DNA of 64,000 nt from JABWAM01 sp964653025 (GTDB lineage Bacteria > Verrucomicrobiota > Verrucomicrobiia > JABWAM01): assembly GCA_964653025.1 (NCBI GenBank), contig CAZZBZ010000007.1:1-64000 (forward strand). Reading direction: 5' to 3'. Shown here one piece after another: positions 42,670 through 51,446 of this stretch. Position numbers and translations under genes: made by a program. Position 1 is the first letter of the stretch; every line of letters starts with the position of its first letter. Under the pieces are notes generated by a model, which was not told the origin of the DNA, did no database searches, and worked only from the letters and a program-made list of their open reading frames with translations.

Positions 42670-43872
42670 TCAGGAGCGGAGAGAGGGATTTTCTTTGAGA
42701 AGGAGGCGGCGCGTTTCGCGGGCGACGACCAGTTCCTCGTTCGTGGGGATCACGAGAACCTTCGCGCGGGCGGAGGCGGGGCTGAGGCAGGCCTCCTTGC
42801 CACGGGTCGCCTCGTTGGCAGCGGGATCGAGCATGATGCCGAGGGCATCGAGATCGCGGCAGACCATTTCGCGAATGTTGGCCTGGTTCTCGCCAATGCC
42901 AGCGGTAAAGACCAGGGCATCGAGGCCGTTCATCTCGACCGCGAAGGCGCCGATCCAGTGGCGAACCTGGTGAACGAAGACCTCGATCGCGAGCTTCGCG
43001 CGCGCATCGCCCTTCGCGGCGGCCTCGGTGAGGTCACGCACATCATTGAGGCCGCCTGAGATTCCCTTAAGGCCCGACTCCTTGCAAAGGATGCGTTCGG
43101 CCTCCTCGATCTTCATACCGGTGGAGCGAAGCACAAAGGGCAGGGCGAAGGAGTCTAGGTCGCCGACTCGATTGTTGTGGGGAATGCCCGACTGCGGACT
43201 CATCCCGAGGCTGTTACCGACGGCGACCCCGTCGCGAACTCCGGCGATCGAGGAACTGCCGCCCAGGTGACAGGAGACCACCCGGAGCGCGGGTTTGCGG
43301 ACCGGGCTGGCACCGCCGTCCACGTAGAGGTTGCGGGCGCGGGCAGCCACGTCCTCGCGATCAAGCATTTCGGCGGAGCGCTCGGCAATGAACTTATGAC
43401 TCGCACCGTGGAAGCCCCAGCGGCGCACGCCGAGACGATACCACTCCTCGGGAACACCGTAGCGCATCGCCGCCTCGGGCGCCCACTGGTAGAAGGCGGT
43501 CTCGAAGAGCGCGACCAGCGGAGTCTTCGGCATCCGCTTCGCAAAGAGGCGGATGCCGTTCACGTAGGGCGGGTTGTGCGCGGGCGCAATCGCGTTGAAG
43601 GCTTCCATTGCCGAGATCGCGGTGGCGTCGAGCCGCACGCAGCCGTTCATGCCGCGCGCCATGATGGCCTTGAAACCCACCGCCGCCAGGTCCCCCTCAT
43701 CGCGCACCCAGCCGCCCTTGCGAAGCTCGGCAAGACAGGCCTCGATGGCCGGGGCGTGGTCAGCCAGGCGCTCGAACCCGCCGCGCGCGAGCATCCGCTC
43801 CTGTCCGCCCGCGAAATCGAACAGGCGGTACTTGAGGGAGGTCGAGCCGAGGTTGGCGACGAGGATTTTCAA
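42670..43872 (-). CDS. ackA: acetate/propionate kinase of the BMC
   Basis: 400 residues from a TTG start at 43872, which gives KILVANLGSTSLKYRLF as N-terminus and normal AckA length; an ATG at 43926 would add residues encoded by spacer repeat. Motifs: NxGSxSLK (variant NLGSTSLK), GFHGASHKF, CHLGGSSSIAGV, FTAGIGENQANIRE. The usual TRxGDLDP reads NNRVGDLDSF, a BMC-type variant. It makes ATP from acyl-phosphate delivered by PduL. No phosphate acetyltransferase of the Pta type is adjacent. Confidence 0.94.
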   Translation of the reverse strand: MKILVANLGSTSLKYRLFDFAGGQERMLARGGFERLADHAPAIEACLAELRKGGWVRDEGDLAAVGFKAIMARGMNGCVRLDATAISAMEAFNAIAPAHNPPYVNGIRLFAKRMPKTPLVALFETAFYQWAPEAAMRYGVPEEWYRLGVRRWGFHGASHKFIAERSAEMLDREDVAARARNLYVDGGASPVRKPALRVVSCHLGGSSSIAGVRDGVAVGNSLGMSPQSGIPHNNRVGDLDSFALPFVLRSTGMKIEEAERILCKESGLKGISGGLNDVRDLTEAAAKGDARAKLAIEVFVHQVRHWIGAFAVEMNGLDALVFTAGIGENQANIREMVCRDLDALGIMLDPAANEATRGKEACLSPASARAKVLVIPTNEELVVARETRRLLLKENPSLRS

Positions 43873-44020
43873 CGCAGGAGATGGAAGCTGGAAGTTGGGA
43901 GTTGGAAGAGGCGCGGCTGGCGCCACCGCCCATCCACACTCCCCGGCTTCCCGATCACCGACCCCTTCCTACCCATCGGCATCTGCCAATCGGCAATCAG
44001 AAATCGGCAAACGGCAGTTC

Positions 44021-44299
44021 CTATTGGAGCCAACGGAGGAGGGTGGGCAGGCCATCGTGCGGGCGTGCGATCACATGCACGCTCACCACCTCGCCCACCT
44101 GGGCGGCAGCGGCGGCGCCGGCATCGGTCGCGGCCTTCACCGCGGCGACATCGCCACGGAAGAAGGAGGTCACGAATCCGCTGCCGATCTTCTCCCACCC
44201 GACGAGGGTGACGTTTGCGGCCTTCAGCGCCGCATCGCTCGCTTCGAGGAGCGCGCAGAGGCCCTTGGTTTCAATCATTCCGATTGCTTGCTGTGCCAT
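44021..44299 (-). CDS. BMC-H hexameric shell protein, copy 2
   Basis: 92 residues: MAQQAIGMIETKGLCALLEASDAALKAANVTLVGWEKIGSGFVTSFFRGDVAAVKAATDAG...VVSVHVIARPHDGL. The GSGFVTSFFRGD segment in the pore strand differs from its two paralogues and may change pore chemistry. A spacer with direct AATCGGCAA repeats (43985-44012) lies between it and ackA. Confidence 0.96.
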   Translation of the reverse strand: MAQQAIGMIETKGLCALLEASDAALKAANVTLVGWEKIGSGFVTSFFRGDVAAVKAATDAGAAAAAQVGEVVSVHVIARPHDGLPTLLRWLQ

Positions 44300-44329
44300 G
44301 GTTGTAGGGGGTTGGTTGTTTGGGGGGGG

Positions 44330-44599
44330 TTACTTCACGAACGCCTTGAGCAGGTCTTCGTGGGGGCGGGCGATGATGTGCGAGCTGACGAGCTCGCCCA
44401 CCTTGGCGGCCGCTTTCGACCCGGCATCCACTGCGGCCTTCACGCTGCCGACGTCGCCGCGTGCGAGCACGGTGATCAGTCCGCCGCCGATGGATAGGGT
44501 TTTAACGAGGGTGACATTTGCGGCTTTGACCATGGCATCGCTGGCTTCCACGCTGCCGACGTAGCCCTTGGTCTCGACCATTCCGATCGCTTCACTCAT
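44330..44599 (-). CDS. BMC-H hexameric shell protein, copy 3
   Basis: 89 residues from ATG 44599, with a good Shine-Dalgarno (AGGAGA, 5-nt spacing). MSEAIGMVETKGYVGSVEASDAMVKAANVTLV, pore IGGGLITVLARGDVGSVKAAVDAG, VSSHIIARPHEDLL. The assembly gap begins 32 bases upstream. As the first shell gene with the best ribosome-binding site it is a candidate for the major facet protein (inference). Confidence 0.96.
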   Translation of the reverse strand: MSEAIGMVETKGYVGSVEASDAMVKAANVTLVKTLSIGGGLITVLARGDVGSVKAAVDAGSKAAAKVGELVSSHIIARPHEDLLKAFVK

Positions 44600-44631
44600 A
44601 GGTATCTCCTGGGTTTTGGGGTTGCTGAAAA

Positions 44632-44731
44632 NNNNNNNNNNNNNNNNNNNNNNNNNNNNNNNNNNNNNNNNNNNNNNNNNNNNNNNNNNNNNNNNNNNNN
44701 NNNNNNNNNNNNNNNNNNNNNNNNNNNNNNN
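44632..44731. other. assembly gap (100 N) in the BMC operon
   Basis: 100 Ns between pduL and the first BMC-H gene. The real length is unknown and could hide only the pduL end and an intergenic region or further genes. Confidence 0.99.
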
Positions 44732-45411
44732 CACGGGGTATCGGGCTGAAGGTTACAGGCGTTACCCTCATCGGTGTCGATGTGCACTTCGAGCTTAAAC
44801 ATCGGATCCACCCGGGCCACGAGCTTATCGAGCAAGATCGCGCAGTCGCCGTCGATCCGGAGGCTCATCGAGTCGCCCTGTTTCACCCGATAAAAAGCAG
44901 CGTCGTCGGGGTGCATGTGGACGTGGCGCAGGGCGCGGATCACCCCCTCCTTCATCTCAAAAAACCCCGCCGGCCCCATGAGCATGCAGCCGGGCGTGTC
45001 CTTGATGCTTCCCGACATGCGGAGGGGGATATCGAACCCGAGCGCGATCGCGTCCGTGTAGGCGAGCTCGACCTGGTTGAGCGTGCGACATGGACCAAGG
45101 ATGCGCAGGTTCGAGATTACCCGGCTTCGCGGGCCGATGAGCGTCACCATCTCCTTCGCGGCAAACTGCCCCTCCATATAGAGAGACTTGAAGACCGAGA
45201 GCTGGTGGCCCTTGCCGAAAAGCGCCTCCACCGCCTCCTGCGTGAGGTGGCAATGCCGCGCACTCACGTTGACGACCAGCGGGTTCGGTCCCCTCGCCTG
45301 CGCGGGAAGCGGCTGGGCCATCTGGCGATAGAGCGTCTGTCGCACCAAGTGCTCGATCACCGCACGATGAGGAACTTGAACTGGGGAGGCCATGGGCTGG
45401 TTGCGTGTCAT
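44732..45411 (-). CDS. pduL: phosphate propanoyltransferase PduL (3' end lost in gap)
   Basis: About 226 visible residues from ATG 45411 (MTRNQPMASPVQVPHRAV). N-terminal helix VPHRAVIEHLVRQTLYRQM fits an encapsulation peptide. Two beta-barrel halves carry the zinc/active-site histidines: VSARHCHLTQEAVEALFG and RHVHMHPDDAAFYRVKQGD, then ILLDKLVARVDPMFKLEVHIDTDEGNAC. Only a short C-terminus is missing. It converts acyl-CoA and phosphate to acyl-phosphate, recycling CoA in the organelle. First gene of the operon, divergent from deoR. Confidence 0.93.
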
Positions 45412-45440
45412 CATGCCGAAATTCATGAAGGCGTCAAACA

Positions 45441-45479
45441 TTTTCTTGCAGAATCTTTCATTATCTGTCAAAAGCTTTC
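45441..45479. promoter_or_regulatory. candidate DeoR operator/promoter region
   Basis: TTTTC (45441), CTTTC (45455) and CTTTC (45475) are direct repeats 14 and 20 bases apart in the AT-rich 87-base gap between deoR and pduL. On the minus strand TTGACA (45471-45466) is a perfect -35 hexamer for pduL; the matching -10 is weak. Confidence 0.35.
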
Positions 45480-45497
45480 GCGCCAACCTGATGGCCT

Positions 45498-46286
45498 ATG
45501 CAAGCTGAAGAGCGACAGCAGCGGATCGAGGAGCATCTCCAGAAGGTGGAGTTCGTCTCCCTCGATGAACTGGCAGAGTTGCTGGACGTCTCGATTTCCA
45601 CCGTCCGCCGCGATCTCGATCTCCTCGAACAGGCCGGTACCGTTCGTCGTACCCACGGCGGGGCCCGACTCACCGCTCCCCGCTCCGAGGAATGGGTCTT
45701 CACCGCCCGCGATACCCACCAGGTGACCGAGAAGGATGCCATCGGCCTCGCCACGGCCGAACTCATCGCCCCCGGCCAGAGCGTGATCCTCGACGCCGGC
45801 ACCACGGTCTTCCACGTTGCCAAGCACCTCGCGGACAAGAAACCTCAGATCATCACCAACTCCCTCCCTGTGGCGAACCTCTTTGCCGGATCCAGCATGG
45901 TCGAAGTCGTTGTTTCCGGCGGCGTCATCTACCCCCGCCTCGGCGTCCTCATGGGCCCGCACGCGGTCGAGTCCTTCTCCAAGATCCACGCCGACGTCGC
46001 CGTGATGAGTTCCAGCGGGATCACCCCCGAGGGCGTCACGAACTCCCACGGCCTGCTCGTGGAAATCCAGCACCAGATGATCCGCGCCGCCCAGAAAGTG
46101 ATCCTCTGCATGGACCACACCAAACTGGGACGCAAGTCGCTCTCCCCCCTTTGCGGCCTCGACGAGGTGGACGTGCTTGTCACCGATTCCGAAGCGCCCG
46201 CGGACGCCGTGGCCGCCCTCCGCGCGAAAGGTCTCCAAGTCGTCATCGCCCCTCCGCCCTCCACGGAAAACGGCAACGCGAAGTAG
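45498..46286 (+). CDS. DeoR-family transcriptional repressor of the BMC operon
   Basis: 262 residues: N-terminal helix-turn-helix ERQQRIEEHLQKVEFVSLDELAELLDVSISTVRRDLDLLEQAGTVRRTHGGA, C-terminal sugar-phosphate sensor domain with ILDAGTTVFHVAKHL, ITNSLPVANLF, and CMDHTKLGRKSLSPL. DeoR proteins respond to phosphorylated sugars. The divergent location and PVC BMC precedent (family knowledge) suggest it represses the organelle until fucose or rhamnose intermediates appear. 46287-46461 downstream contains no gene. Confidence 0.94.
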   Translation: MQAEERQQRIEEHLQKVEFVSLDELAELLDVSISTVRRDLDLLEQAGTVRRTHGGARLTAPRSEEWVFTARDTHQVTEKDAIGLATAELIAPGQSVILDAGTTVFHVAKHLADKKPQIITNSLPVANLFAGSSMVEVVVSGGVIYPRLGVLMGPHAVESFSKIHADVAVMSSSGITPEGVTNSHGLLVEIQHQMIRAAQKVILCMDHTKLGRKSLSPLCGLDEVDVLVTDSEAPADAVAALRAKGLQVVIAPPPSTENGNAK

Positions 46287-46461
46287 AAAGCGGTTCTTGC
46301 AAAGGTGGTCGCAGGGCCTGCGCGCAAAAGCTTTTGGAGTTTAGCCTGCTCGAACTCGACGGGTTCAGCGAACTCACCACCCCCTCTCGATCCGCTTCGA
46401 CAGGCTCAAGACTCGTTCCGAGCCGCGTCGCAGGGCGGCAAGCCGCTCAGTAGGAAAAGAT

Positions 46462-46535
46462 GGCTACCCGACATGGATTCGAACCATGACTAAAGGCTCC
46501 AAAGGCCTCTGTGCTACCATTACACCATCGGGTAG
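46462..46535 (-). tRNA. tRNA-Gln (anticodon UUG)
   Basis: Minus strand: acceptor TACCCGA/TCGGGTA, D arm GTG...CAC, anticodon stem GAGGC/GCCTT (one G-U pair) with loop CTTTGGA giving UUG, T arm CATGG TTCGAAT CCATG identical to the CUG gene, discriminator G and encoded CCA (46462-46464). With the gene at 29264 it covers both glutamine codons. Confidence 0.95.
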
Positions 46536-46649
46536 GAAAGGCCGTACCCTAGGGCGGGAAGACCCGCTGTGCAAGAGTGGCGAGGACGTGTGATTCGTGG
46601 TGACCTCTGCTCCTCCCCTTCGTGCCTTTGTGTTTCAAATCCTCATTCC

Positions 46650-47174
46650 TCATCCGTTGAGCCGCCGGCGATAAATCCGCACCACATCCGCGGCCACATC
46701 CCGCGATGGGCGGTTCGAGCCATCCACGCTCAGCGAGATGGCATCGTAAAATGGCTGCCTCTGCGCAAGAAGCGTACGCAGGCGGACCTCCCCGTCGGCT
46801 CCCGCCACGAGGGGGCGATGGCTGTGTCCGCGCGTGCGCTCCCACGCACACTCCGGGGTCACGCGGAGATGGACGACCACCCCCGTCGCGCCAAGGCGCT
46901 CAAGGTTCACGGGTCGCAGGACAATCCCCCCGCCCGTGGCGAGGACCTGCCCGGAAACCCTCGCGGCTTCCTCGGCAACCTCCGACTCGATCCGCCGAAA
47001 CTCCTCTTCCCCCCGCGTCTCGAAAATGCGGGAAATCGGCATCCCTTCCTGCTGCTCGATCACGTGATCGAAGTCCACGAACAACAACCCCAGTTCAGCG
47101 GCGGCGATCCTCCCCACGCAGGTCTTCCCAGAGCCCATGAAGCCCACCAGGACGAGATTTGGTAGTACGCGCAT
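46650..47174 (-). CDS. aroK: shikimate kinase
   Basis: 174 residues from ATG 47174 (MRVLPNLVLVGFMGSGKTCVG). Walker A GFMGSGKT, shikimate-binding DFDHVIEQQ and RGEEEFRRIE, ATGGGIVLR, and lid RPLVAG. It phosphorylates shikimate in chorismate synthesis. TATGCT ends 7 bases before the ATG, a likely leaderless start; a palindromic element begins 23 bases upstream. aroB is elsewhere in the window. Confidence 0.95.
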   Translation of the reverse strand: MRVLPNLVLVGFMGSGKTCVGRIAAAELGLLFVDFDHVIEQQEGMPISRIFETRGEEEFRRIESEVAEEAARVSGQVLATGGGIVLRPVNLERLGATGVVVHLRVTPECAWERTRGHSHRPLVAGADGEVRLRTLLAQRQPFYDAISLSVDGSNRPSRDVAADVVRIYRRRLNG

Positions 47175-47196
47175 GGCGAGGAGCATACCAGAATGA

Positions 47197-47363
47197 GCCA
47201 CGGATGAAACACGGATGGCAGAAGCAGAATACCAGGTCCGCTACACGGACCTGGCATGCTCCATGGGCAAAACTCCGATATCTCCCGGCGGAAGACGCGC
47301 CGATTCCGTGTGGCGGAATCGGCGCTCTCCTCTATCCGTGAAAATCCGTGTTTCATCTGTGGC
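47197..47363. repeat. nested palindromic element, copy B
   Basis: Same family as 5989-6157 but with the two internal hairpins in opposite order, that is, inserted in reverse. Terminal repeats 47197-47216 and 47344-47363 (19/20), hairpins CCAGGTCCG/CTACA/CGGACCTGG (47232-47254) and GCGCCGATTCCG/TGTGG/CGGAATCGGCGC (47297-47325). The rest of the aroK-polX gap up to 47509 holds no gene; another TCATCCGTGTCCATCCGTGG stretch is at 47461-47480. Confidence 0.8.
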
Positions 47364-47509
47364 TTCTTCTGGTTCGGTTCCGCCCATCAAGCGCGGGAAC
47401 CATGCCCATTAGCTTGACGCCAATGCGCTCCTGGCGGGATGGCGGAACCGCCGCTTCCTTTCATCCGTGTCCATCCGTGGCTTCTCCCCGCTCTCGCCCG
47501 CGGAGTCCT

Positions 47510-47538
47510 TTGCGGCGCGGGCACACAACTGCTAGGCT
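47510..47538 (+). promoter_or_regulatory. polX promoter candidate, leaderless
   Basis: TTGCGG (47510-47515), exactly 17 nt, TAGGCT (47533-47538), then only 7 nt to the polX ATG, so the transcript would begin at the start codon. Confidence 0.5.
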
Positions 47539-47545
47539 TCGTGCC

Positions 47546-49291
47546 ATGGATAGGAACGCCATCGCCGACGTGTTGCGCGAGATCTCGGTGCTCCTCGACC
47601 TCAAGGGGGAGAATCGCTTCAAGGTCCTCGCCTATGCGAATGCCGCACGCACCCTCGAAACCCTCCAAGAAGACCTCGGGCGGCTCATCGCCGAGAAGCG
47701 CCTCGGCGAGCTCAAGGGCATCGGGACCGAACTCTCGAAAAAAATCGCCGATCTCCACCTTACGGGTCACCTCCCCTTCCACGAAGAACTCAAGGCCTCG
47801 TTCCCACCGGGCCTGCTCGATTGCCTCCGCATCCCCGGCCTCGGTCCAAAAAAGGTGAAAGTTCTTTGGGACCAGCTGCAGATCGACTCCCTCGGCGATC
47901 TCAAACTGGCCTGCGATCGTGGCGCCATCGCCGGACTCGATGGCTTCGGGGAAAAGACTCAGGCAAAGATCCTCGAGGGCATCGCGAACCTCGACAAGTA
48001 CCGCGGCCACTTCCTTCTTGCCGAAGCCGAGGCCGTCGCCAACCCCCTCCTCGAAACGCTCCGCGCCTGCAAGGCCGCGAAACGCGTCGAGTCCGCCGGC
48101 AGCCTCCGACGACGCAAGGAGGTCGTTCGCGACCTCGACTTTGTCGTGGCCACCGACGACCCCGCCGCCGTGATGGAAACCTTCCTCTCCGCCCCCGGCG
48201 CCGGCAAGGTCGTCAACCGTGGCCCCACCAAGTCGAGCATGCTCCTCGAGAACGGGATGCAGGCCGACGTCCGCTGCGTCACCCCTGCCGAGTTTCCCTT
48301 CGCCCTCGCCTACTTCACGGGATCGAAGGAGCACAATATCGTGATGCGCCAGCGGGCCATCGAGCGAAAGCTCAAGCTCAACGAGTACGGCCTTTTCACG
48401 GTCGCCGCGGGCAGCGAAGAACCGAAGGCGTGCCGCGACGAGGCCGCGATCTACCGCGCACTCAACCTTGCCTTCGTCCCCCCCGAACTCCGCGAGGACA
48501 TGGGGGAGTTCGAGGCCGCGGAGAAGGACTCCCTCCCCCGCCTCGTCCGCGCCGAGGACCTGCGCGGCACCTTCCACTGCCACACGACCGCGAGCGATGG
48601 GCGCAACTCCCTCGATGAGATGGTCCGCGCCGCGATCGCCCTCGGCTGGGAATACCTCGGCATCGCCGACCACAGCAAGGCCTCCGCCGTGGCCAACGGT
48701 CTCGACGAGAAGCGCCTCGCCGCCCAAGGAAAGGAGATCGCCGCCCTCAACCGCCGCCTCGCCGACGAGGGGAGGAAGTTCCGGATCTTCACGGGAAGCG
48801 AGGTGGACATTCTCGCCGATGGACGGCTCGACTTTTCGGACGACCTCCTCGCGGGGCTCGACTTCGTGGTCGCCTCAATTCACCAGGGCTTTACGGGGGA
48901 TGAGGCGAAGCAGACCGCCCGCGTCCTTCGCGCTCTCTCGAACCCGCATGTGACCATGCTCGGGCATCCGACGGGGCGCCTTCTCCTCGGGCGGGAGCCC
49001 TACCCGCTGGACCTCGGCGCGGTGATCGAGGCCGCCGCGGAAAACGGGACGATCATCGAGTTCAACGCCACCCCTTCGCGGATGGAACTCGACTGGCGCT
49101 GGTGGAAGCGCGCCCGTGACCTTGGGGTGATGTGCTCGATCAACCCGGACGCCCACGCCACCGACCAGCTCCGCCTGGCCATGGACGGCGCCGCCACCGC
49201 AAGCAAAGGCTGGCTCCGACCCGAGGATGTCCTCAACACCCGCCCTCTCGCCCAAGTCGAAAAGCTCCTCCGCCGACGAAGGGTCAGTTGA
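47546..49291 (+). CDS. polX: DNA polymerase/3'-5' exonuclease PolX
   Basis: 581 residues from ATG 47546 (MDRNAIADVLREISVLLDLKGENRFKVLAY). N-terminal helix-hairpin-helix and Pol beta-like domain (LKGIGTELSKKIADL, IPGLGPKKVKVLW, catalytic Asp in RDLDFVVATDD and ADVRCV), C-terminal PHP phosphoesterase (GTFHCHTTASDG, IADHSKAS, IHQGF, INPDAHAT). The domain order and length fit bacterial PolX, a repair polymerase with a PHP exonuclease. It stands alone. Confidence 0.96.
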   Translation: MDRNAIADVLREISVLLDLKGENRFKVLAYANAARTLETLQEDLGRLIAEKRLGELKGIGTELSKKIADLHLTGHLPFHEELKASFPPGLLDCLRIPGLGPKKVKVLWDQLQIDSLGDLKLACDRGAIAGLDGFGEKTQAKILEGIANLDKYRGHFLLAEAEAVANPLLETLRACKAAKRVESAGSLRRRKEVVRDLDFVVATDDPAAVMETFLSAPGAGKVVNRGPTKSSMLLENGMQADVRCVTPAEFPFALAYFTGSKEHNIVMRQRAIERKLKLNEYGLFTVAAGSEEPKACRDEAAIYRALNLAFVPPELREDMGEFEAAEKDSLPRLVRAEDLRGTFHCHTTASDGRNSLDEMVRAAIALGWEYLGIADHSKASAVANGLDEKRLAAQGKEIAALNRRLADEGRKFRIFTGSEVDILADGRLDFSDDLLAGLDFVVASIHQGFTGDEAKQTARVLRALSNPHVTMLGHPTGRLLLGREPYPLDLGAVIEAAAENGTIIEFNATPSRMELDWRWWKRARDLGVMCSINPDAHATDQLRLAMDGAATASKGWLRPEDVLNTRPLAQVEKLLRRRRVS

Positions 49292-49494
49292 CCCCTCCCC
49301 GCCGAAACCTTCATCCCCAGCGAAGGACGAGGGGGTCAGGCCATCTCCAGTTCTCATCTCCTGGAGTCGGGACGCCCTCGTCCCGCCTCTCGCGATCCCG
49401 CGACCGCGGGGCGGCTTCAAAGCGAAATCGCGAAGGGCATGGGCGGCCAACATTTTTGTCGCGCACCCTATTTTCTGAAATTCCGCATGCGCCA

Positions 49495-49523
49495 TTGATA
49501 CGGGAGGGTTTCGCGTCTACGTT
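49495..49523 (+). promoter_or_regulatory. typA promoter candidate, near-leaderless
   Basis: TTGATA (49495-49500), 17-nt spacer, TACGTT (49518-49523), then 10 nt to the ATG. Upstream at 49368-49385 is a perfect 7-bp hairpin CGGGACG/CCCT/CGTCCCG in otherwise gene-free sequence. Confidence 0.5.
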
Positions 49524-49533
49524 CCGCCCCCCC

Positions 49534-51378
49534 ATGACTATTCCCATACGCAACGTGGCGATCATCGCCCACGTCGACCACGGCAAAACCACGCTCGTGG
49601 ACAAACTCCTCCGACAGGGAGGAGCCTTCCGCGACAACCAGGTCATCCAGGATTGCGTGATGGATTCCATGGATCTCGAACGTGAAAAGGGCATTACCAT
49701 CCGGGCGAAAAACCTTTCCGTGAACTGGCATCCGCCCGACGGCAGCCAGGAGGTGAAGATCAACATCGTGGACACCCCCGGCCATGCCGACTTCGGTGGC
49801 GAGGTCGAGCGCATCATCCGCATGGTGGATGGTGCCCTCCTCATGGTGGACGCCTACGAGGGACCCCAGGCCCAGACAAAGTTCGTCCTCCGCAAGGCGC
49901 TCGCCCAGGGGATCCGCCCAATCGTCCTTATCAACAAGGTGGACCGCGAGCACGCCGAACCGCACCGCGCCCTCGACAAGGTCTTCGATCTCTTCGTGGC
50001 CCTCCACGCCACCGACGAACAGCTCGATTTTCCCGCCCTCTACGGCAGCGGGCGCGAGGGGTACATGCTCCCCCACCTCGAGGATTGCGCCGACCCGGAG
50101 AAGCGCAAGCTCGGCCTCCTTCCTCTCTTCGAGACCCTCGTGCGGCACATCCCCCCTCCCAAGGCCGACCCGAACGGCCCCTTTCAGTTCCTTGTTTGCA
50201 ACCTCGGCTACGACGACCACCTCGGCCGCGTCGCCTACGGCAAGATCATGAGCGGGCGCACTGTGATCGGGGACTCCGTCTACGCCGTGCACAAGGACGG
50301 CCGACGCGAGCCGGGCAAGGTCACCATGTTTCTCTCCTTCGCCGGGATCGTCCAGCGCCGCGCCGATGAGATCAGCGCCGGCGACATCGCCGGGATCACC
50401 GGCTTCGAGGAGATCGACATTGGGGAGAGCCTGGTCGCCGCCGCCGATACCCCTGCCGCGCCTTTCGTGGAGATCGACCCGCCGACGATCACGATGTCCA
50501 TCGGCGTCAACGACGGCCCCCTCGCGGGGCGCGACGGAAAGTTCGTCACCGCCCGCAACATCCGCGAGCGCCTCTTTCGCGAGGCACGCCACAATGTGAG
50601 CCTCGCCATCGAGGACACCGACTCGGGAAACATCTTTGCGATCAAGGCGCGCGGGGAGATGCAGATTGCCGTGCTCGTCGAGCAGATGCGCCGCGAGGGA
50701 TTCGAGGTCGTGGTCTCCCGCCCCGAGGTGATCTTCCGCCGCGAGGGCGGCAAGGTCCTCGAACCGTACGAGGAGCTCACCGTGGAAATTCCCGGGGACA
50801 AGCTGGGTGACGTTCTCCAGTCGCTCGCCCGCCGCAAGGCGAAGGTGACCCACCTCGACCACCATGGCGCGCACGCCACAGTCCTCGCTGAAATTCCCAC
50901 CCGCGGCCTCATCGGCTTCGAGACGGAACTCGTGAATATGACGAGCGGCGAGGGGCTTCTCAGTCACCTCTTCCTCGAATACCGCGAGCAGGCAGGGGAG
51001 ATCCCCTCCCGACTCACGGGCACCCTCGTCGCCATGGAGGCGGGCACCGCGAAGGCCTATACCCTCGACCAGCTCCAGGAGCGCGGCCGCCTCTTCATCG
51101 CCCCGGGCGAGGAGGTCTACGTCGGGATGATCGTCGGCGAGAACTCGCGCAACGAGGACATCAACGTAAACCCCTGCAAGGCGAAGCACCTCACCAACAT
51201 GCGGAGCGTCGGCGACGGCAAGGGCATCATGCTCGAACCCCCGCTCCGGATGTCGCTCGAGCGGGCCATTGAGTACATCGCCCCCGACGAGTTGGTGGAG
51301 ATCACCCCAAAATCGATCCGCTTCCGCAAACGCATCCTCGACCCGGTGCGCCGCAAGCGCGCCGGCCTCCGTGATTGA
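49534..51378 (+). CDS. typA: ribosome-associated GTPase TypA/BipA
   Basis: 614 residues from ATG 49534 (MTIPIRNVAIIAHVDHGKTT). G1 AHVDHGKTT, G2 region REKGITIRAKN, G3 DTPGHADFGGEVERI, G4 NKVDR; EF-G-like domains III and V (SLAIEDTDSGNIFAIKARGEMQIAVLVEQMRREGFEVVVSRPEV) and the TypA-specific C-terminal domain (ENSRNEDINVNPCKAKHLTNMRS). It acts on the 70S ribosome or 50S assembly under stress. No Shine-Dalgarno, consistent with a leaderless start. Confidence 0.96.
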   Translation: MTIPIRNVAIIAHVDHGKTTLVDKLLRQGGAFRDNQVIQDCVMDSMDLEREKGITIRAKNLSVNWHPPDGSQEVKINIVDTPGHADFGGEVERIIRMVDGALLMVDAYEGPQAQTKFVLRKALAQGIRPIVLINKVDREHAEPHRALDKVFDLFVALHATDEQLDFPALYGSGREGYMLPHLEDCADPEKRKLGLLPLFETLVRHIPPPKADPNGPFQFLVCNLGYDDHLGRVAYGKIMSGRTVIGDSVYAVHKDGRREPGKVTMFLSFAGIVQRRADEISAGDIAGITGFEEIDIGESLVAAADTPAAPFVEIDPPTITMSIGVNDGPLAGRDGKFVTARNIRERLFREARHNVSLAIEDTDSGNIFAIKARGEMQIAVLVEQMRREGFEVVVSRPEVIFRREGGKVLEPYEELTVEIPGDKLGDVLQSLARRKAKVTHLDHHGAHATVLAEIPTRGLIGFETELVNMTSGEGLLSHLFLEYREQAGEIPSRLTGTLVAMEAGTAKAYTLDQLQERGRLFIAPGEEVYVGMIVGENSRNEDINVNPCKAKHLTNMRSVGDGKGIMLEPPLRMSLERAIEYIAPDELVEITPKSIRFRKRILDPVRRKRAGLRD

Positions 51379-51446
51379 AAATCCGGGAAGGTTGACCCAG
51401 ATTGGCCCTTGTCGGCGGCCATGCCCCGACTCCACCACACCCCATC

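Noticed and set aside
46287..46461. Possible gene or terminator after deoR
   Set aside because: Only weak GC-rich inverted motifs and no open frame of plausible composition.
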